DNA of 64,000 nt from an uncultured bacterium (GCA_947383145.1 CANDCH010000002.1:124001-188000); one strand, 5' to 3'. Shown: positions 15,342-22,633, numbered from the stretch's first letter. Notes: generated by a model not told the origin, from the letters alone. Numbers and translations: made by a program.

Positions 15342-16892
15342 ATGGAGAAGAGCGAATACGGGCAGGACCGCGGCGGCAATTTTAAAAAAGCGGCCAAAAC
15401 AAGGATCACCTCCGGCAGCGCCCTGGCTATGGTGATCAGCTGTACCGTGGCAGCTGCGATGCTGCTATGCGCCTGTCAAGTAAGTGAGGGACCAGAAACT
15501 ATCATAACAGACCCGCCTGCGGTGGAGTCTGCTGGACAGGAGGCTCCACCTTCTGATCATGGGGGATCTGATCATGGGGGAGAAGATACTTGGTTTCCCT
15601 CGGCCTCGCCGGTCTGCGAACTGGATTTTACGGAAACAGAATCTTTTCCATTTCCCTTTGAGGATGAGCTTTGGATAAGTTATCTGCATTATCCACCAAG
15701 CCTCTTCCTCACTGCCGAGCAAGCTCTATATGATTATGACACTATGTGGCAGCTGCTGGAGGAGAACTTTCCGTATTTTGAGGCAATCAAGCGGGAATTG
15801 GGGATCGACTGGGAAGCAGTAAAGGCGGAGTACCGCCAGATTTTGGATGGTCGCGCCCATGATGGGTATATTTCTCAAGGTGATTTCATTCAAACGGTTG
15901 ATGACTGTCTGCAAGAGTTTCAGTCTGTTGGCCACCTGTTTTTGGTTTCGGTCGATTTACGTCTTACTGTGCTTGACCACTTCAAAGATTCCGAAAGAAC
16001 TCTGAATCAGAATATTTATGAAATTTCTAACAATCCAAAATCACAGCTTTTCTACAAATACATGATCCAATTGTTTTCTTCGAGTTCCGGTGGTTCAAAT
16101 TCTGATTCGAGGGAGAGTGAAACGATTAGCACAGACGGATTGGCCGCTATATCGGAACATTTGTTTACTGGATATGCAGAGGGAAGGGTTCCTTATCTGA
16201 AAATTGAATCCTTCAAGCAGTGGGATGATGCCGCGCAGGCTAAGCTTGAGGACTTTTTCTCAAGCATCTCTCAGGAAGAACATCTCATTATAGACGTACG
16301 TGGAAATGGAGGTGGAAGTGACGGCGCCTGGAGGTTTGGGATCGTGCCATTTCTGGCACAGCAGGAATATGAATTTACTCAGTTTTGGGCAGCCAAGTCT
16401 GGAACACTGAATTTAATGCTGGAGCCTGAATTTGATGAAAGCCGGGGTTATATTACACGCTATACTGATGATTCATGGCAGAAAGAATTCCCTTATATTT
16501 CGCCAGATATGGTAACTGGTACGGATATTTTTTTGAAAGCCTCATCTACTTTGAATTGCACAGATGCAAAGGACAAATTTCATGGAAAGATATGGTTGCT
16601 TGTTGACGAATACTGCTACTCTGCGACGGACGCTCTCGCTTGTTTTTGCAAGGAAACGGGTTTTGCAACTCTGGTCGGCACAAGAACAGGAGGAAATGGT
16701 AAAGGTGCACAGCCCCATTTTATGGCGCTTCCCTATTCGGGGTTGATTGTTGAGTATGAGGCATATTTGTCATTTAATTCAGACGGAACTTGCAATGGCA
16801 TTTTCGGTACAGTCCCTGATATTGTATCGGAAGAAGGACATGACGCATTGGAAACATGCCTGATGGCGATAAGTGGAGGATTAAATTACTGA
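15342..16892 (+). CDS. S41-type (CtpA-like) peptidase, predicted lipoprotein
   Basis: A 516-residue predicted secreted serine peptidase. A basic N-terminus and hydrophobic segment (residues 25-42) end in a lipobox-like LCAC, so Cys45 may be lipidated and the enzyme anchored outside the membrane. The C-terminal half carries the S41 core: HLIIDVRGNGGGSDG, then WLLVDEYCYSATDALACF with candidate nucleophile Ser427, and TRTGGNGKGAQPH with candidate base Lys454. That 27-residue spacing suits the Ser-Lys dyad. No PDZ domain is evident. Codons are clearly more A/T-rich than in neighbouring genes, suggesting transfer. A Cys-rich micro-peptide gene follows by 19 bases, which invites a substrate/processing link, but that is inference. 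Confidence 0.8.
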   Translation: MEKSEYGQDRGGNFKKAAKTRITSGSALAMVISCTVAAAMLLCACQVSEGPETIITDPPAVESAGQEAPPSDHGGSDHGGEDTWFPSASPVCELDFTETESFPFPFEDELWISYLHYPPSLFLTAEQALYDYDTMWQLLEENFPYFEAIKRELGIDWEAVKAEYRQILDGRAHDGYISQGDFIQTVDDCLQEFQSVGHLFLVSVDLRLTVLDHFKDSERTLNQNIYEISNNPKSQLFYKYMIQLFSSSSGGSNSDSRESETISTDGLAAISEHLFTGYAEGRVPYLKIESFKQWDDAAQAKLEDFFSSISQEEHLIIDVRGNGGGSDGAWRFGIVPFLAQQEYEFTQFWAAKSGTLNLMLEPEFDESRGYITRYTDDSWQKEFPYISPDMVTGTDIFLKASSTLNCTDAKDKFHGKIWLLVDEYCYSATDALACFCKETGFATLVGTRTGGNGKGAQPHFMALPYSGLIVEYEAYLSFNSDGTCNGIFGTVPDIVSEEGHDALETCLMAISGGLNY

Positions 16893-16911
16893 TGCGAAGG
16901 GAGGTGACGTA

Positions 16912-17010
16912 ATGGAATTTTTGGTTGTGCCTCAACTTACGGGCTCGCTGATTGAGTGCTGCAGCGCAAGCAGTGGCGGATGCAAATTTACTTGCAATTG
17001 TTATGATTAA
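16912..17010 (+). CDS. 32-residue Cys-rich peptide, possible RiPP-like precursor
   Basis: A short ORF with a near-perfect ribosome site (GGGAGGTGA, four bases before the ATG). The N-terminal half, MEFLVVPQLTGSLIE, has no Cys. The C-terminal half, CCSASSGGCKFTCNCYD, has five (residues 16, 17, 24, 28, 30) plus several Ser/Thr. This leader-plus-core layout resembles precursors of ribosomally made, modified peptides. A metal-binding or disulfide-rich peptide is equally possible. No radical-SAM, YcaO, lanthipeptide synthase or exporter gene lies nearby. It sits directly behind the S41 lipoprotein in the same A/T-rich patch and could be its partner. Not a family I recognise. Confidence 0.6.
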   Translation: MEFLVVPQLTGSLIECCSASSGGCKFTCNCYD

Positions 17011-17060
17011 CGCTTATTAGGAAAATGCACTGTCAGAAGGGTTTCATGCGTTGGCGGGTA

Positions 17061-17349
17061 TCAGCCCGCCTCGGCGGTATCATTGATTTCAATGTACTCG
17101 GCAATCCGGCGGAACTCGTCCGCGAACTTGAAATGAGCGCTGATATTGCCGTTTTCGTAAATCTTGATGTGTTCTGCCAAGTCCGTGAGGATTTCACGGG
17201 CGAGCGTTTCAATGCTTTGATGCTTTGTAAAGGCTGCCAGCGCGGGGTATTCCTTGTCAACGCCATTCAGGAGCTCCGGCCCGTTCCGCGTTCAGCCGGA
17301 CCAGCACATCCGCAAGCTCGGCGGCCTGCCGTTCATAATCGGTTTCCAT
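17061..17349 (-). pseudogene. C-terminal remnant of a serine site-specific recombinase
   Basis: Read on the minus strand, METDYERQAAELADVLVRLN is interrupted and continues in another frame. That frame reads EYPALAAFTKHQSIETLARE, then ILTDLAEHIKIYENGNISAH and FKFADEFRRIAEYIEIND. The coiled segment followed by a short beta-rich end resembles the C-terminus of large serine recombinases from clostridial mobile elements. The catalytic domain is missing and the remaining frame is broken, so it is non-functional. It suggests that an integrative element once occupied the asnA-rpoN gap. Family assignment is from pattern memory only. Confidence 0.55.
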
Positions 17350-17508
17350 AGGCTCATCTCCTCCTTATTTTTTCAGCGCAAATGCCCCGCCAGTGGCCAA
17401 GGCGGCGGGGCTGTTCCGGGATTGGGGCTTCATCCCGGCCCGCGGCTGGGGGAACGCTCCGCATTATGCCTGCTCAAAAGCCGCCGTACAGCCCCCGCAA
17501 AAGGAAGC

Positions 17509-17537
17509 TTGTAAACCCAATTTCAGTATGTTATAGT
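17509..17537 (+). promoter_or_regulatory. sigma-A promoter of rpoN
   Basis: TTGTAA (17509-17514), 17 bases, TATAGT (17532-17537). It gives a leader of about 145 bases in which no further gene was seen. Confidence 0.75.
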
Positions 17538-17687
17538 AATAAGTATGTTCGAAACCGCTGGGGCCGCCGCAAAACAAGGCCGGTCAAGGGCAGGATTCAG
17601 CGCGGCTCCCCGCCCATGTCCGGCGGAGAAAGCTTGACAAGCACCGCAGAATTTCCAAAATAAAGAAGGAGATACGGCCTTCCGCCT

Positions 17688-18995
17688 GTGACCCGCATGG
17701 ATATCAACAACCAGATAGAAATCCGGCAGCAGCAATCCCTGGCCGCTGGGCAGATTCAGTCCCTGACGATACTTGCCATGACCAACCAGGAGCTGGACGG
17801 CTTTTTGAGCGGCGAATACCTTGAAAATCCATTGCTGGAGCACAACGAGATCAGGCTGGAGGACGCCGCGGGCTCCGGCGGTTCCTATGGCGCCGCTGAG
17901 CGCGGGAACAGGCCCGACCCTCCCGCCCTGCCCCAGTACCGGCTGAAGGCGGAGCTGCTCAGCCAGCTGGACCCCCATAACCATTCCCGCCGCCAATTTG
18001 CCGTCATGAGCTATCTGATTGACTGCCTGGACGAACGGGGCTACTTTCTGTGGGACCTGAACGAGCTGTCCCAGGCGTCCAATTTTCGCCGGGAAGAGTT
18101 GGAGGAGGCCCTGAAGATACTGGAGGTGCTGGAGCCTGCCGGTATTTTTTCCAGAGACCTCTCCCAATGCCTGATCCGCCAGCTCTCCCCGGCGCAGAGG
18201 GCGGACCCTGTTTTCATGGAGCTGCTTCAAAGTCATCTGCCCGATTTACTGGACGGGAAAACGGGCAGGGCGGCAAAGGCTTTGGGCATCCCCCCGGTTC
18301 AGGTCAAGCGGTATCTGCAAATCATCGGAACGCTGAATCCCCGGCCCCTTCGTGGGCTGTCCGACGCCCGGACCGCCTATGTGGTGCCGGATGTGATCGT
18401 TACCAGGGACGGCGCCCTTTGGAACGTGTCTCTCAACGACAGGTGGATGGGCGAATACCATTGCAGCGGCTACTATATGCGCATGATGGAACGATGCACG
18501 GACCCGGAGCTGTCGGCCTATTTTAAACAGAAGCTGGACCGCGCCCGGTTTGTGCTCAGCTGCGTGGAGCAGCGCCGGACCACCTTGATTCGGATCGTGG
18601 AGGCGGTTCTCCGGCGGCAGGCCCCATATTTTGAAAACGCCGGCCCGCTGCGGCCCATGACCCTGGAGGATATCGCCGGGGACCTGGGCCTGCACAGCTC
18701 CACCGTCAGCCGGGCCGTAAGAGAAAAGTATGTCCAATACAAGCGGACGCAGCCCCTCAGGGATCTGTTCACTCAGCCCCTGCCCCAAAACGGCGCGGTC
18801 TCTCCCGAGCGCGTCAAACAGCGGCTGCGCCAGCTGATTGAGGAAGAGGGCCAAAAACCGCTGAGCGATCAGCAGCTGGCCGATTTATTGACGCAGGAGG
18901 GTCTGGCCGTCTCCCGCAGGGCCGTGACAAAATACCGGATTCTGATGGATATTCCCGACTCCCGGCTCCGGCGGCTGCTTCCGTCAGGGTCATAA
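17688..18995 (+). CDS. rpoN: RNA polymerase sigma-54 factor
   Basis: Sigma-54, 435 residues, directs polymerase to -24/-12 promoters that need an AAA+ activator. It has the N-terminal glutamine-rich activator-interacting region (NNQIEIRQQQSLAAGQIQSL), the core-binding middle, a helix-turn-helix region (MTLEDIAGDLGLHSSTVSRA) and a C-terminal RpoN box, VSRRAVTKYR. The box departs slightly from the usual ARRTVAKYR. The start could be GTG at 17688 or ATG at 17697. AAGGAG lies about 16 bases before the GTG, which is unusually far and suggests weak translation. No bacterial enhancer-binding protein is encoded in this window, and no convincing -24/-12 site was found. Confidence 0.93.
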   Translation: MTRMDINNQIEIRQQQSLAAGQIQSLTILAMTNQELDGFLSGEYLENPLLEHNEIRLEDAAGSGGSYGAAERGNRPDPPALPQYRLKAELLSQLDPHNHSRRQFAVMSYLIDCLDERGYFLWDLNELSQASNFRREELEEALKILEVLEPAGIFSRDLSQCLIRQLSPAQRADPVFMELLQSHLPDLLDGKTGRAAKALGIPPVQVKRYLQIIGTLNPRPLRGLSDARTAYVVPDVIVTRDGALWNVSLNDRWMGEYHCSGYYMRMMERCTDPELSAYFKQKLDRARFVLSCVEQRRTTLIRIVEAVLRRQAPYFENAGPLRPMTLEDIAGDLGLHSSTVSRAVREKYVQYKRTQPLRDLFTQPLPQNGAVSPERVKQRLRQLIEEEGQKPLSDQQLADLLTQEGLAVSRRAVTKYRILMDIPDSRLRRLLPSGS

Positions 18996-19030
18996 GGCAA
19001 CCGCGGCTTTCCCCGCCAGGCCGAGGAAAA

Positions 19031-19064
19031 GGAGGACGCCTGATTGCTCAGGCGTCCTCCTTTT
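19031..19064. terminator. bidirectional terminator between rpoN and the RHH gene
   Basis: A perfect 13-bp stem GGAGGACGCCTGA / TCAGGCGTCCTCC around TTGC, with TTTT on the plus side and the same AAAA/TTTT symmetry on the minus side. The stem includes the stop codon of the convergent minus-strand gene. Confidence 0.92.
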
Positions 19065-19239
19065 CCGCCATTGCCTTGTCAATGGCTTCGGTGATAAATT
19101 TGTTCGTGCTTTTGCCCTGTTTCTGCGCGAAGTCCTTGATGGCCTGTTTCTTGCCCTTGTGGACGAATATCTCAATTCGGTCATAGGTCTTTTTGTTATA
19201 TCTGGCAGTCGCCGCTCTCTGTGCTTCGATATATCCCAT
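19048..19239 (-). CDS. ribbon-helix-helix (Arc-type) DNA-binding protein
   Basis: A 63-residue protein with RHH organisation: a polar N-terminus, a beta strand (YDRIEIFVHKG), helix A (KKQAIKDFAQKQGK) and helix B after the STNKFI turn (ITEAIDKAMAEKEDA). Such proteins dimerise and bind inverted repeats, often regulating their own gene or a toxin or mobile-element gene. GGGAGGT lies six bases before the ATG at 19239; a GTG immediately upstream is also possible. A CTATG-TG-CATAG inverted repeat (19261-19272) sits just downstream of a TATAAT-like -10 (19273-19278), a plausible operator for autorepression. No toxin partner is adjacent. Confidence 0.8.
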   Translation of the reverse strand: MGYIEAQRAATARYNKKTYDRIEIFVHKGKKQAIKDFAQKQGKSTNKFITEAIDKAMAEKEDA

Positions 19240-19260
19240 CACGGCACCTCCCGCCTTATG

Positions 19261-19278
19261 CTATGCACATAGATTATA
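19261..19278 (-). promoter_or_regulatory. -10 box with adjacent inverted-repeat operator for the RHH gene
   Basis: The minus strand has TATAAT at 19278-19273, immediately followed by CTATGTGCATAG (19272-19261), a 5-bp inverted repeat at the expected start site. No good -35 box is seen. Confidence 0.5.
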
Positions 19279-19365
19279 TCCACTTCTCCCGGCAAATCGT
19301 ATAATTCCGATATTATATATTTGTTGGATTTACCTATTTTTATGTGGGAAGAAATATGATATGCT

Positions 19366-19510
19366 GTAAAGCGCCGGACGGGGCCGACCCTCCCCGTCAG
19401 GTGCGTTCCGGCGCGGCGTGGCGCCGGAGCGTCCACACAGCTCACCGCGGACGCGCTCCTGCCGCAGTGAACGGAACGCCCACCCCTCTCTTCCCGGGTG
19501 GGCGTTTTTT
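19366..19510 (+). ncRNA. candidate structured small RNA with intrinsic terminator
   Basis: No credible ORF occupies this gap. Three consecutive hairpins are visible: a GCGCCGGA / TCCGGCGC outer stem (from 19371) with an inner CGGGG / CCCCG pair, then GGAGCGTCC / GGACGCgCTCC. The last is a strong terminator AACGCCCACCC / GGGTGGGCGTT (19475-19506) ending in TTTTTT. A TATGAT box lies at 19355-19360 but has no good -35. It could be a small RNA or the end of an undetected transcript. It does not match an RNA family I can name. Confidence 0.4.
19475..19510 (+). terminator. strong intrinsic terminator upstream of the aroF leader
   Basis: An 11-bp perfect stem with a ten-base loop, and six T at 19505-19510. 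No plus-strand gene ends just before it, which is why a small RNA is suspected. Confidence 0.85.
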
Positions 19511-19545
19511 ATTTCGCCTGCTTTCCCGCAGGTCAAAATTCCCCC

Positions 19546-19574
19546 TTGACTTTTGCGCATAAAAGTGTTAAATT
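19546..19574 (+). promoter_or_regulatory. sigma-A promoter of the aroF-tyrA leader
   Basis: TTGACT (19546-19551), 17 bases, TAAATT (19569-19574), 30 bases before the leader-peptide ATG. Confidence 0.8.
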
Positions 19575-19604
19575 ATCACCAGCACAGGAAGGGGAGGATG
19601 TCCC

Positions 19605-19676
19605 ATGAACTGCCGGAGCTGCGGGTATGGCGCTTACCGCTATTATGACAATAGCGGCGGCTTGTCATGCCCTTGA
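19605..19676 (+). CDS. tyrosine-rich leader peptide of the aroF-tyrA attenuator
   Basis: A 23-codon ORF, MNCRSCGYGAYRYYDNSGGL then SCP, with GGGGAGG nine bases upstream. Four of 23 codons are Tyr (19626, 19635, 19641, 19644), and the last two lie in arm 1 of a perfect hairpin, CCGCTATT / AATAGCGG (19637-19657). Downstream comes an intrinsic terminator, then aroF and tyrA. This is the layout of classical leader-peptide attenuation: a ribosome stalled for Tyr-tRNA would free the second arm. Three Cys codons are also present, so a small CxxC peptide is an alternative reading. Confidence 0.75.
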   Translation: MNCRSCGYGAYRYYDNSGGLSCP

Positions 19677-19729
19677 AGGTTCCCGCTGTTCTGCTGGAGC
19701 GCGGCTGCCGGAGGGCGGCCGCTTTTTTT
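19637..19729 (+). promoter_or_regulatory. transcription attenuator responding to tyrosine (predicted)
   Basis: Structure 1:2 is CCGCTATT (19637-19644) with AATAGCGG (19650-19657). Structure 2:3, the antiterminator, is GGCGGCT (19656-19662) with GGCTGCC (19703-19709), seven pairs including two G-U. Structure 3:4, the terminator, is GCGGCTGCC (19701-19709) with GGCGGCCGC (19714-19722), nine pairs with one G-U and a four-base loop, followed by seven T (19723-19729). Pairings 1:2 and 2:3 share bases, as do 2:3 and 3:4, so they are mutually exclusive in the trp/phe style. Confidence 0.75.
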
Positions 19730-19732
19730 GCG

Positions 19733-19779
19733 GAAGCGCGGAGCCGTCGTGAGCAGCGCGGATGGAGCGGCGCGGAAGC
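19733..19779. repeat. 47-bp intergenic repeat, copy A
   Basis: Identical over 47 bases to 23391-23437 (gaagcgcggagccgtcgtga, then gcagcgcggatggagcggcg, then cggaagc). It lies in the aroF leader between the attenuator and the ribosome site. Related reverse-orientation pieces are at 24023-24051 and 420-442. Confidence 0.9.
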
Positions 19780-19823
19780 TTGGATCGAAGCGAAGGGAAA
19801 AATACGAAAAGGAGCGACAGACT

Positions 19824-20840
19824 ATGGTCGTCATTATGAAGCACGGGTTCACCGGAGAGCAATTGGAAAAAGCCGTCCAGGCCATGGAGGCCGGCGGCGT
19901 GCGGGTGATGGTGTCCAAGGGCGCGGAGACCACGATTCTGGGCGCGGAGGGCGACGCGGGCGCGCTGAACCAGGAGCAGCTGGCCCAGCTGGACGGCGTG
20001 GAGCGGGTGATGCGGGTGAGCGAGCCCTACAAAAAGGCCAACCGCAAGTACCACCCCGACGACTCGGTGATCGAGATCGGGGGCGGGGTGTCCATCGGAG
20101 GAAACAAAATCGCCGTCATCGCCGGGCCCTGCTCGGTGGAGAGCGAGGAGCAGATTCTGGAGGTGGCCAAATCCGTCCAGGCCTCCGGGGCCGCCGCCCT
20201 GCGGGGGGGCGCCTACAAGCCCCGCACCTCCCCCTACGCCTTCCAGGGCAAGGGGGTGGAGGGCGTCCTCCTGCTGGACGAGGCCCGCAAGAATACCGGC
20301 CTGCCCATCGTGTCCGAGCTGATGAGCGCCGACCAGCTCCCCCTGTTCGAGGAGGCGGTGGACGTGATTCAGATCGGCGCCCGGAATATGCAGAACTTCG
20401 ACCTTCTGAAAAAGGTGGGCAAAAGCAGCAAGCCCGTCCTGCTCAAGCGGGGGCTGTCCTCCACCATCGAGGAGTGGTTGATGAGCGCGGAATACATCAT
20501 GGCGGGGGGCAACCCCAACGTGATTCTGTGCGAGCGGGGCATCCGCACCTTTGAGACCTACACCCGCAACACCCTGGACCTGTCGGCGGTGCTGGCGGTG
20601 AAGCGGCAGAGCCACCTGCCCGTGGTGGTGGACCCCTCCCACGCCTGCGGCAAGGCGTGGATGGTGGAGCGCATGGCCATGGCGGCGGTGGCCGCCGGGG
20701 CGGACGGCCTCATCATCGAGGTGCACAACAACCCCTCCCACGCCCTGTGCGACGGGGCCCAGTCAGTGACGCCGGAGCAGTTCGGCGGCATCATGGACAA
20801 GCTGCGGACGGTGGCCCAATGCGTGGGCCGGAGCGTGTGA
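19824..20840 (+). CDS. aroF: 3-deoxy-7-phosphoheptulonate (DAHP) synthase
   Basis: The first enzyme of the shikimate pathway, condensing PEP and erythrose 4-phosphate. 338 residues, class I beta type. An N-terminal ferredoxin-like regulatory domain (about 1-70, [20 protein letters not shown]) precedes the barrel with [46 protein letters not shown] and [21 protein letters not shown] precedes the ATG at 19824. Longer in-frame starts run through the 47-bp repeat and are rejected. It is followed by tyrA after ten bases. The Tyr-codon attenuator upstream implies control by tyrosine supply; the N-terminal domain may add allosteric control. Confidence 0.96.
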   Translation: MVVIMKHGFTGEQLEKAVQAMEAGGVRVMVSKGAETTILGAEGDAGALNQEQLAQLDGVERVMRVSEPYKKANRKYHPDDSVIEIGGGVSIGGNKIAVIAGPCSVESEEQILEVAKSVQASGAAALRGGAYKPRTSPYAFQGKGVEGVLLLDEARKNTGLPIVSELMSADQLPLFEEAVDVIQIGARNMQNFDLLKKVGKSSKPVLLKRGLSSTIEEWLMSAEYIMAGGNPNVILCERGIRTFETYTRNTLDLSAVLAVKRQSHLPVVVDPSHACGKAWMVERMAMAAVAAGADGLIIEVHNNPSHALCDGAQSVTPEQFGGIMDKLRTVAQCVGRSV

Positions 20841-20850
20841 GGGCAGGCCT

Positions 20851-21723
20851 ATGAAGAAAATTCTGGTGGCGGGCCTGGGGCTCATCGGCGGCTCCCTGGC
20901 CATGGCCCTCCGGGGCTTTGAGGATTTCGAGGTGGTGGGGGCGGTGCGCTCCCAGGCCACCTTTGAGAAGGCCCGGGCCATGGGCGCGGCGGACCGGCTC
21001 ACCTTTGACCCGGCGGCGGAGCTGCCCGGGGCGGACGTGGTCATCCTCTGCCAGGACCCGGCGGGCATCATCGCCTTTTTGGAGGAGCACCGGGACCGCT
21101 TCAAGCCCGGCTGCCTGGTCTGGGACGTGTGCGGCGTGAAAACCGCCGTGATGGAGGCGGCAAATCGCCTGCCCCGGGGGGTGGACTTCATCGGCTGCCA
21201 CCCCATGGCGGGCAAGGAGGTGTCCGGCATCGCCAACGCCGAGCCGGGGCTGTTCCGCAACACCCACTTCATCGTCACACCCGGCCCCGAGGCCACGGCG
21301 GAGCACCTGGACCTGCTGCGCCGGATGGCGGACTGGTGCAAATTCGGCGACGTGATCGAGACCACCCCGGAGCGCCACGACGAGATGATCGCCTACACCA
21401 GCCAGCTCATGCACATTATCGCCGTTTCGGTGTGCGACAACGACGAGCTGTTCTCCTGTCAGGGCTTCGAGGGCGGCTCCTTCCGGGACTGCACCCGGGT
21501 GGCGGCGCTGGACCCGGCCATGTGGACCCAGCTGTTCACCCTCAACGCCCCGGCGCTCACCAAAATGGCGGCCGCGCTGGAGGCGCGGATTCACCAGTAC
21601 CGAACGGCGATTGAGAACAACGACCGGGAGGCCCTGCGCGCCATGCTGGCCCACGCCTCGGACCGGAAGAAGCGGATCAACCTGGAGCGGGCCCGGGGCG
21701 ACGACGTGCGCCCCTCCTTTTGA
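20851..21723 (+). CDS. tyrA: prephenate dehydrogenase
   Basis: NAD(P)-dependent oxidative decarboxylation of prephenate to 4-hydroxyphenylpyruvate, the committed step to tyrosine. 290 residues. The Rossmann motif GLGLIGGSLAMAL (residues 8-20) is followed by DVCGVKTAVMEAA, the substrate-binding FIGCHPMAGKEVSGI, and an all-helical dimerisation half with YTSQLMHIIAVSV. No ACT domain or fused chorismate mutase is present. It lies ten bases after aroF and is surely cotranscribed under the Tyr attenuator. Pairing of DAHP synthase with TyrA supports tyrosine as the controlling amino acid. Confidence 0.95.
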   Translation: MKKILVAGLGLIGGSLAMALRGFEDFEVVGAVRSQATFEKARAMGAADRLTFDPAAELPGADVVILCQDPAGIIAFLEEHRDRFKPGCLVWDVCGVKTAVMEAANRLPRGVDFIGCHPMAGKEVSGIANAEPGLFRNTHFIVTPGPEATAEHLDLLRRMADWCKFGDVIETTPERHDEMIAYTSQLMHIIAVSVCDNDELFSCQGFEGGSFRDCTRVAALDPAMWTQLFTLNAPALTKMAAALEARIHQYRTAIENNDREALRAMLAHASDRKKRINLERARGDDVRPSF

Positions 21724-21728
21724 ATAAT

Positions 21729-21757
21729 TTGACGCCCGCCGCCCCCGGTGGTATACT
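21729..21757 (+). promoter_or_regulatory. sigma-A promoter of the NUDIX gene
   Basis: TTGACG (21729-21734), 17 bases, TATACT (21752-21757), directly after the tyrA stop. Confidence 0.8.
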
Positions 21758-21807
21758 GGGGGCGGCGCAGCCTTGTCAAAAAAATCTTCGGCTGTGGGGA
21801 GGCAGTT

Positions 21808-22275
21808 ATGGGCTATATCATGGACCTGCGGGCCTTTGTGGGCCACCGTCCGCTCATTCAAGTGGGCTCCGCCGTCATTCTGGAGGACGAACAGGGGCGC
21901 ATCCTTCTGCAATTGCGCGCCGACGACCACCGATGGAGCTTTTCCGCCGCCGGCTCCATGGAGCCGGGGGAGTCGGCGGAGGAGACAGCCCGCCGGGAGC
22001 TGCTGGAGGAGACCGGGCTCACGGCGAACAGCCTGGAGCTTGCCGGCGTATACACCGGGCGGTCGGAGCACGCCGTCTATCCCAACGGCGACGAGGTTTA
22101 TAACGTGGAATTTTTCTATGTGTGCCGGGACTGGTCCGGGACGCTGAAATGCCAGGAGGACGAGGTGGAGGAGCTGCGGTTTTTCCCTCCGGACGGGTTC
22201 CCTCCCGGCCTGTCCGGGGGGCTGCTCCGGCGGCTCCCGGACTGGGAGAGGCACAGGCAGTCCCTGAACGGCTGA
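21808..22275 (+). CDS. NUDIX hydrolase
   Basis: A 155-residue NUDIX hydrolase. The box is complete: GSMEPGESAEET followed by ARRELLEETGL, matching G-x5-E-x7-REUxEExGU at about residues 50-72. The layout (VGSAVILEDEQGRILLQLRA before the box, a C-terminal LRFFPPDGFP) fits general-purpose NTP or nucleotide-sugar hydrolases, and the substrate is unknown. The ATG at 21808 has GGGGAGG upstream. A longer in-frame start at 21748 overlaps the promoter -10 region and is rejected. It appears to be a single-gene transcript. Confidence 0.9.
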   Translation: MGYIMDLRAFVGHRPLIQVGSAVILEDEQGRILLQLRADDHRWSFSAAGSMEPGESAEETARRELLEETGLTANSLELAGVYTGRSEHAVYPNGDEVYNVEFFYVCRDWSGTLKCQEDEVEELRFFPPDGFPPGLSGGLLRRLPDWERHRQSLNG

Positions 22276-22291
22276 GCCGCCCTCTTCCCCA

Positions 22292-22321
22292 GTCATATTC
22301 CTGGGACAAACCCCATAGAAT
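22292..22321 (+). promoter_or_regulatory. sigma-E-like sporulation promoter of yabP
   Basis: GTCATATT (22292-22299), 14 bases, CATAGAAT (22314-22321). This resembles the Bacillus sigma-E consensus (GTCATAnT, 13-15 bases, CATACAnT). GGACCAT (22322-22328) and ATGGTCC (22342-22348) then form an inverted repeat whose loop holds the AAGGAG ribosome site. Confidence 0.65.
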
Positions 22322-22349
22322 GGACCATCAAGGGTAAGGAGATGGTCCT

Positions 22350-22631
22350 ATGGCATATGAAGGCGGCCTGTCCGCCCCCCACCACGTGGTGATCGAGGAA
22401 CGGAAAAGCCTCACCGTGTCCGGCGTGGAGGATGTGGAGCGGTTTGATGAGAATACCATCGTGCTGTCCACCTCCAAGGGGCCCATGGTGGTGGCCGGGG
22501 AGAACCTGCACATCGAGAAGCTGTCCCTGGACGGCGGCGACCTGAAGGTGGAGGGGGACATCGACGCCGTCACCTACGAGGACGAGGCGGCCGGGGGCCG
22601 CGGCGGCTTTCTGGCCCGGCTGCTGCGCTGA
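22350..22631 (+). CDS. yabP: sporulation protein YabP
   Basis: A small mother-cell sporulation protein, 93 residues, the usual size. The family core is seen in HHVVIEERKSLTVSGVEDVE, then RFDENTIVLSTSKGPMVV and GENLHIEKLSLDGGDLKVEG. In Bacillus subtilis yabP and yabQ are expressed from sigma-E, with yabQ required for the spore cortex. The order yabP-yabQ-divIC-yabR is conserved here. The TGA of this gene is two bases before yabQ, so translation is probably coupled. The function of YabP itself remains poorly defined in the family. Confidence 0.93.
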   Translation: MAYEGGLSAPHHVVIEERKSLTVSGVEDVERFDENTIVLSTSKGPMVVAGENLHIEKLSLDGGDLKVEGDIDAVTYEDEAAGGRGGFLARLLR

Positions 22632-22633
22632 CC

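Noticed and set aside
16912..17010. Lanthipeptide or sactipeptide cluster
   Set aside because: No LanM/LanB/LanC, radical-SAM enzyme, YcaO or peptide exporter is encoded in this window, so only a RiPP-like precursor is proposed.
17033..17266. 77-residue minus-strand ORF
   Set aside because: It is in a different frame from the recombinase-like remnant that occupies the same strand and has no motif.
19366..19510. 6S RNA
   Set aside because: There is no single long hairpin with a large central bubble; three separate hairpins do not fit the family.
19577..19823. T-box riboswitch upstream of aroF
   Set aside because: No T-box antiterminator motif or specifier stem was found. The leader instead encodes a short Tyr-rich peptide followed by an attenuator.
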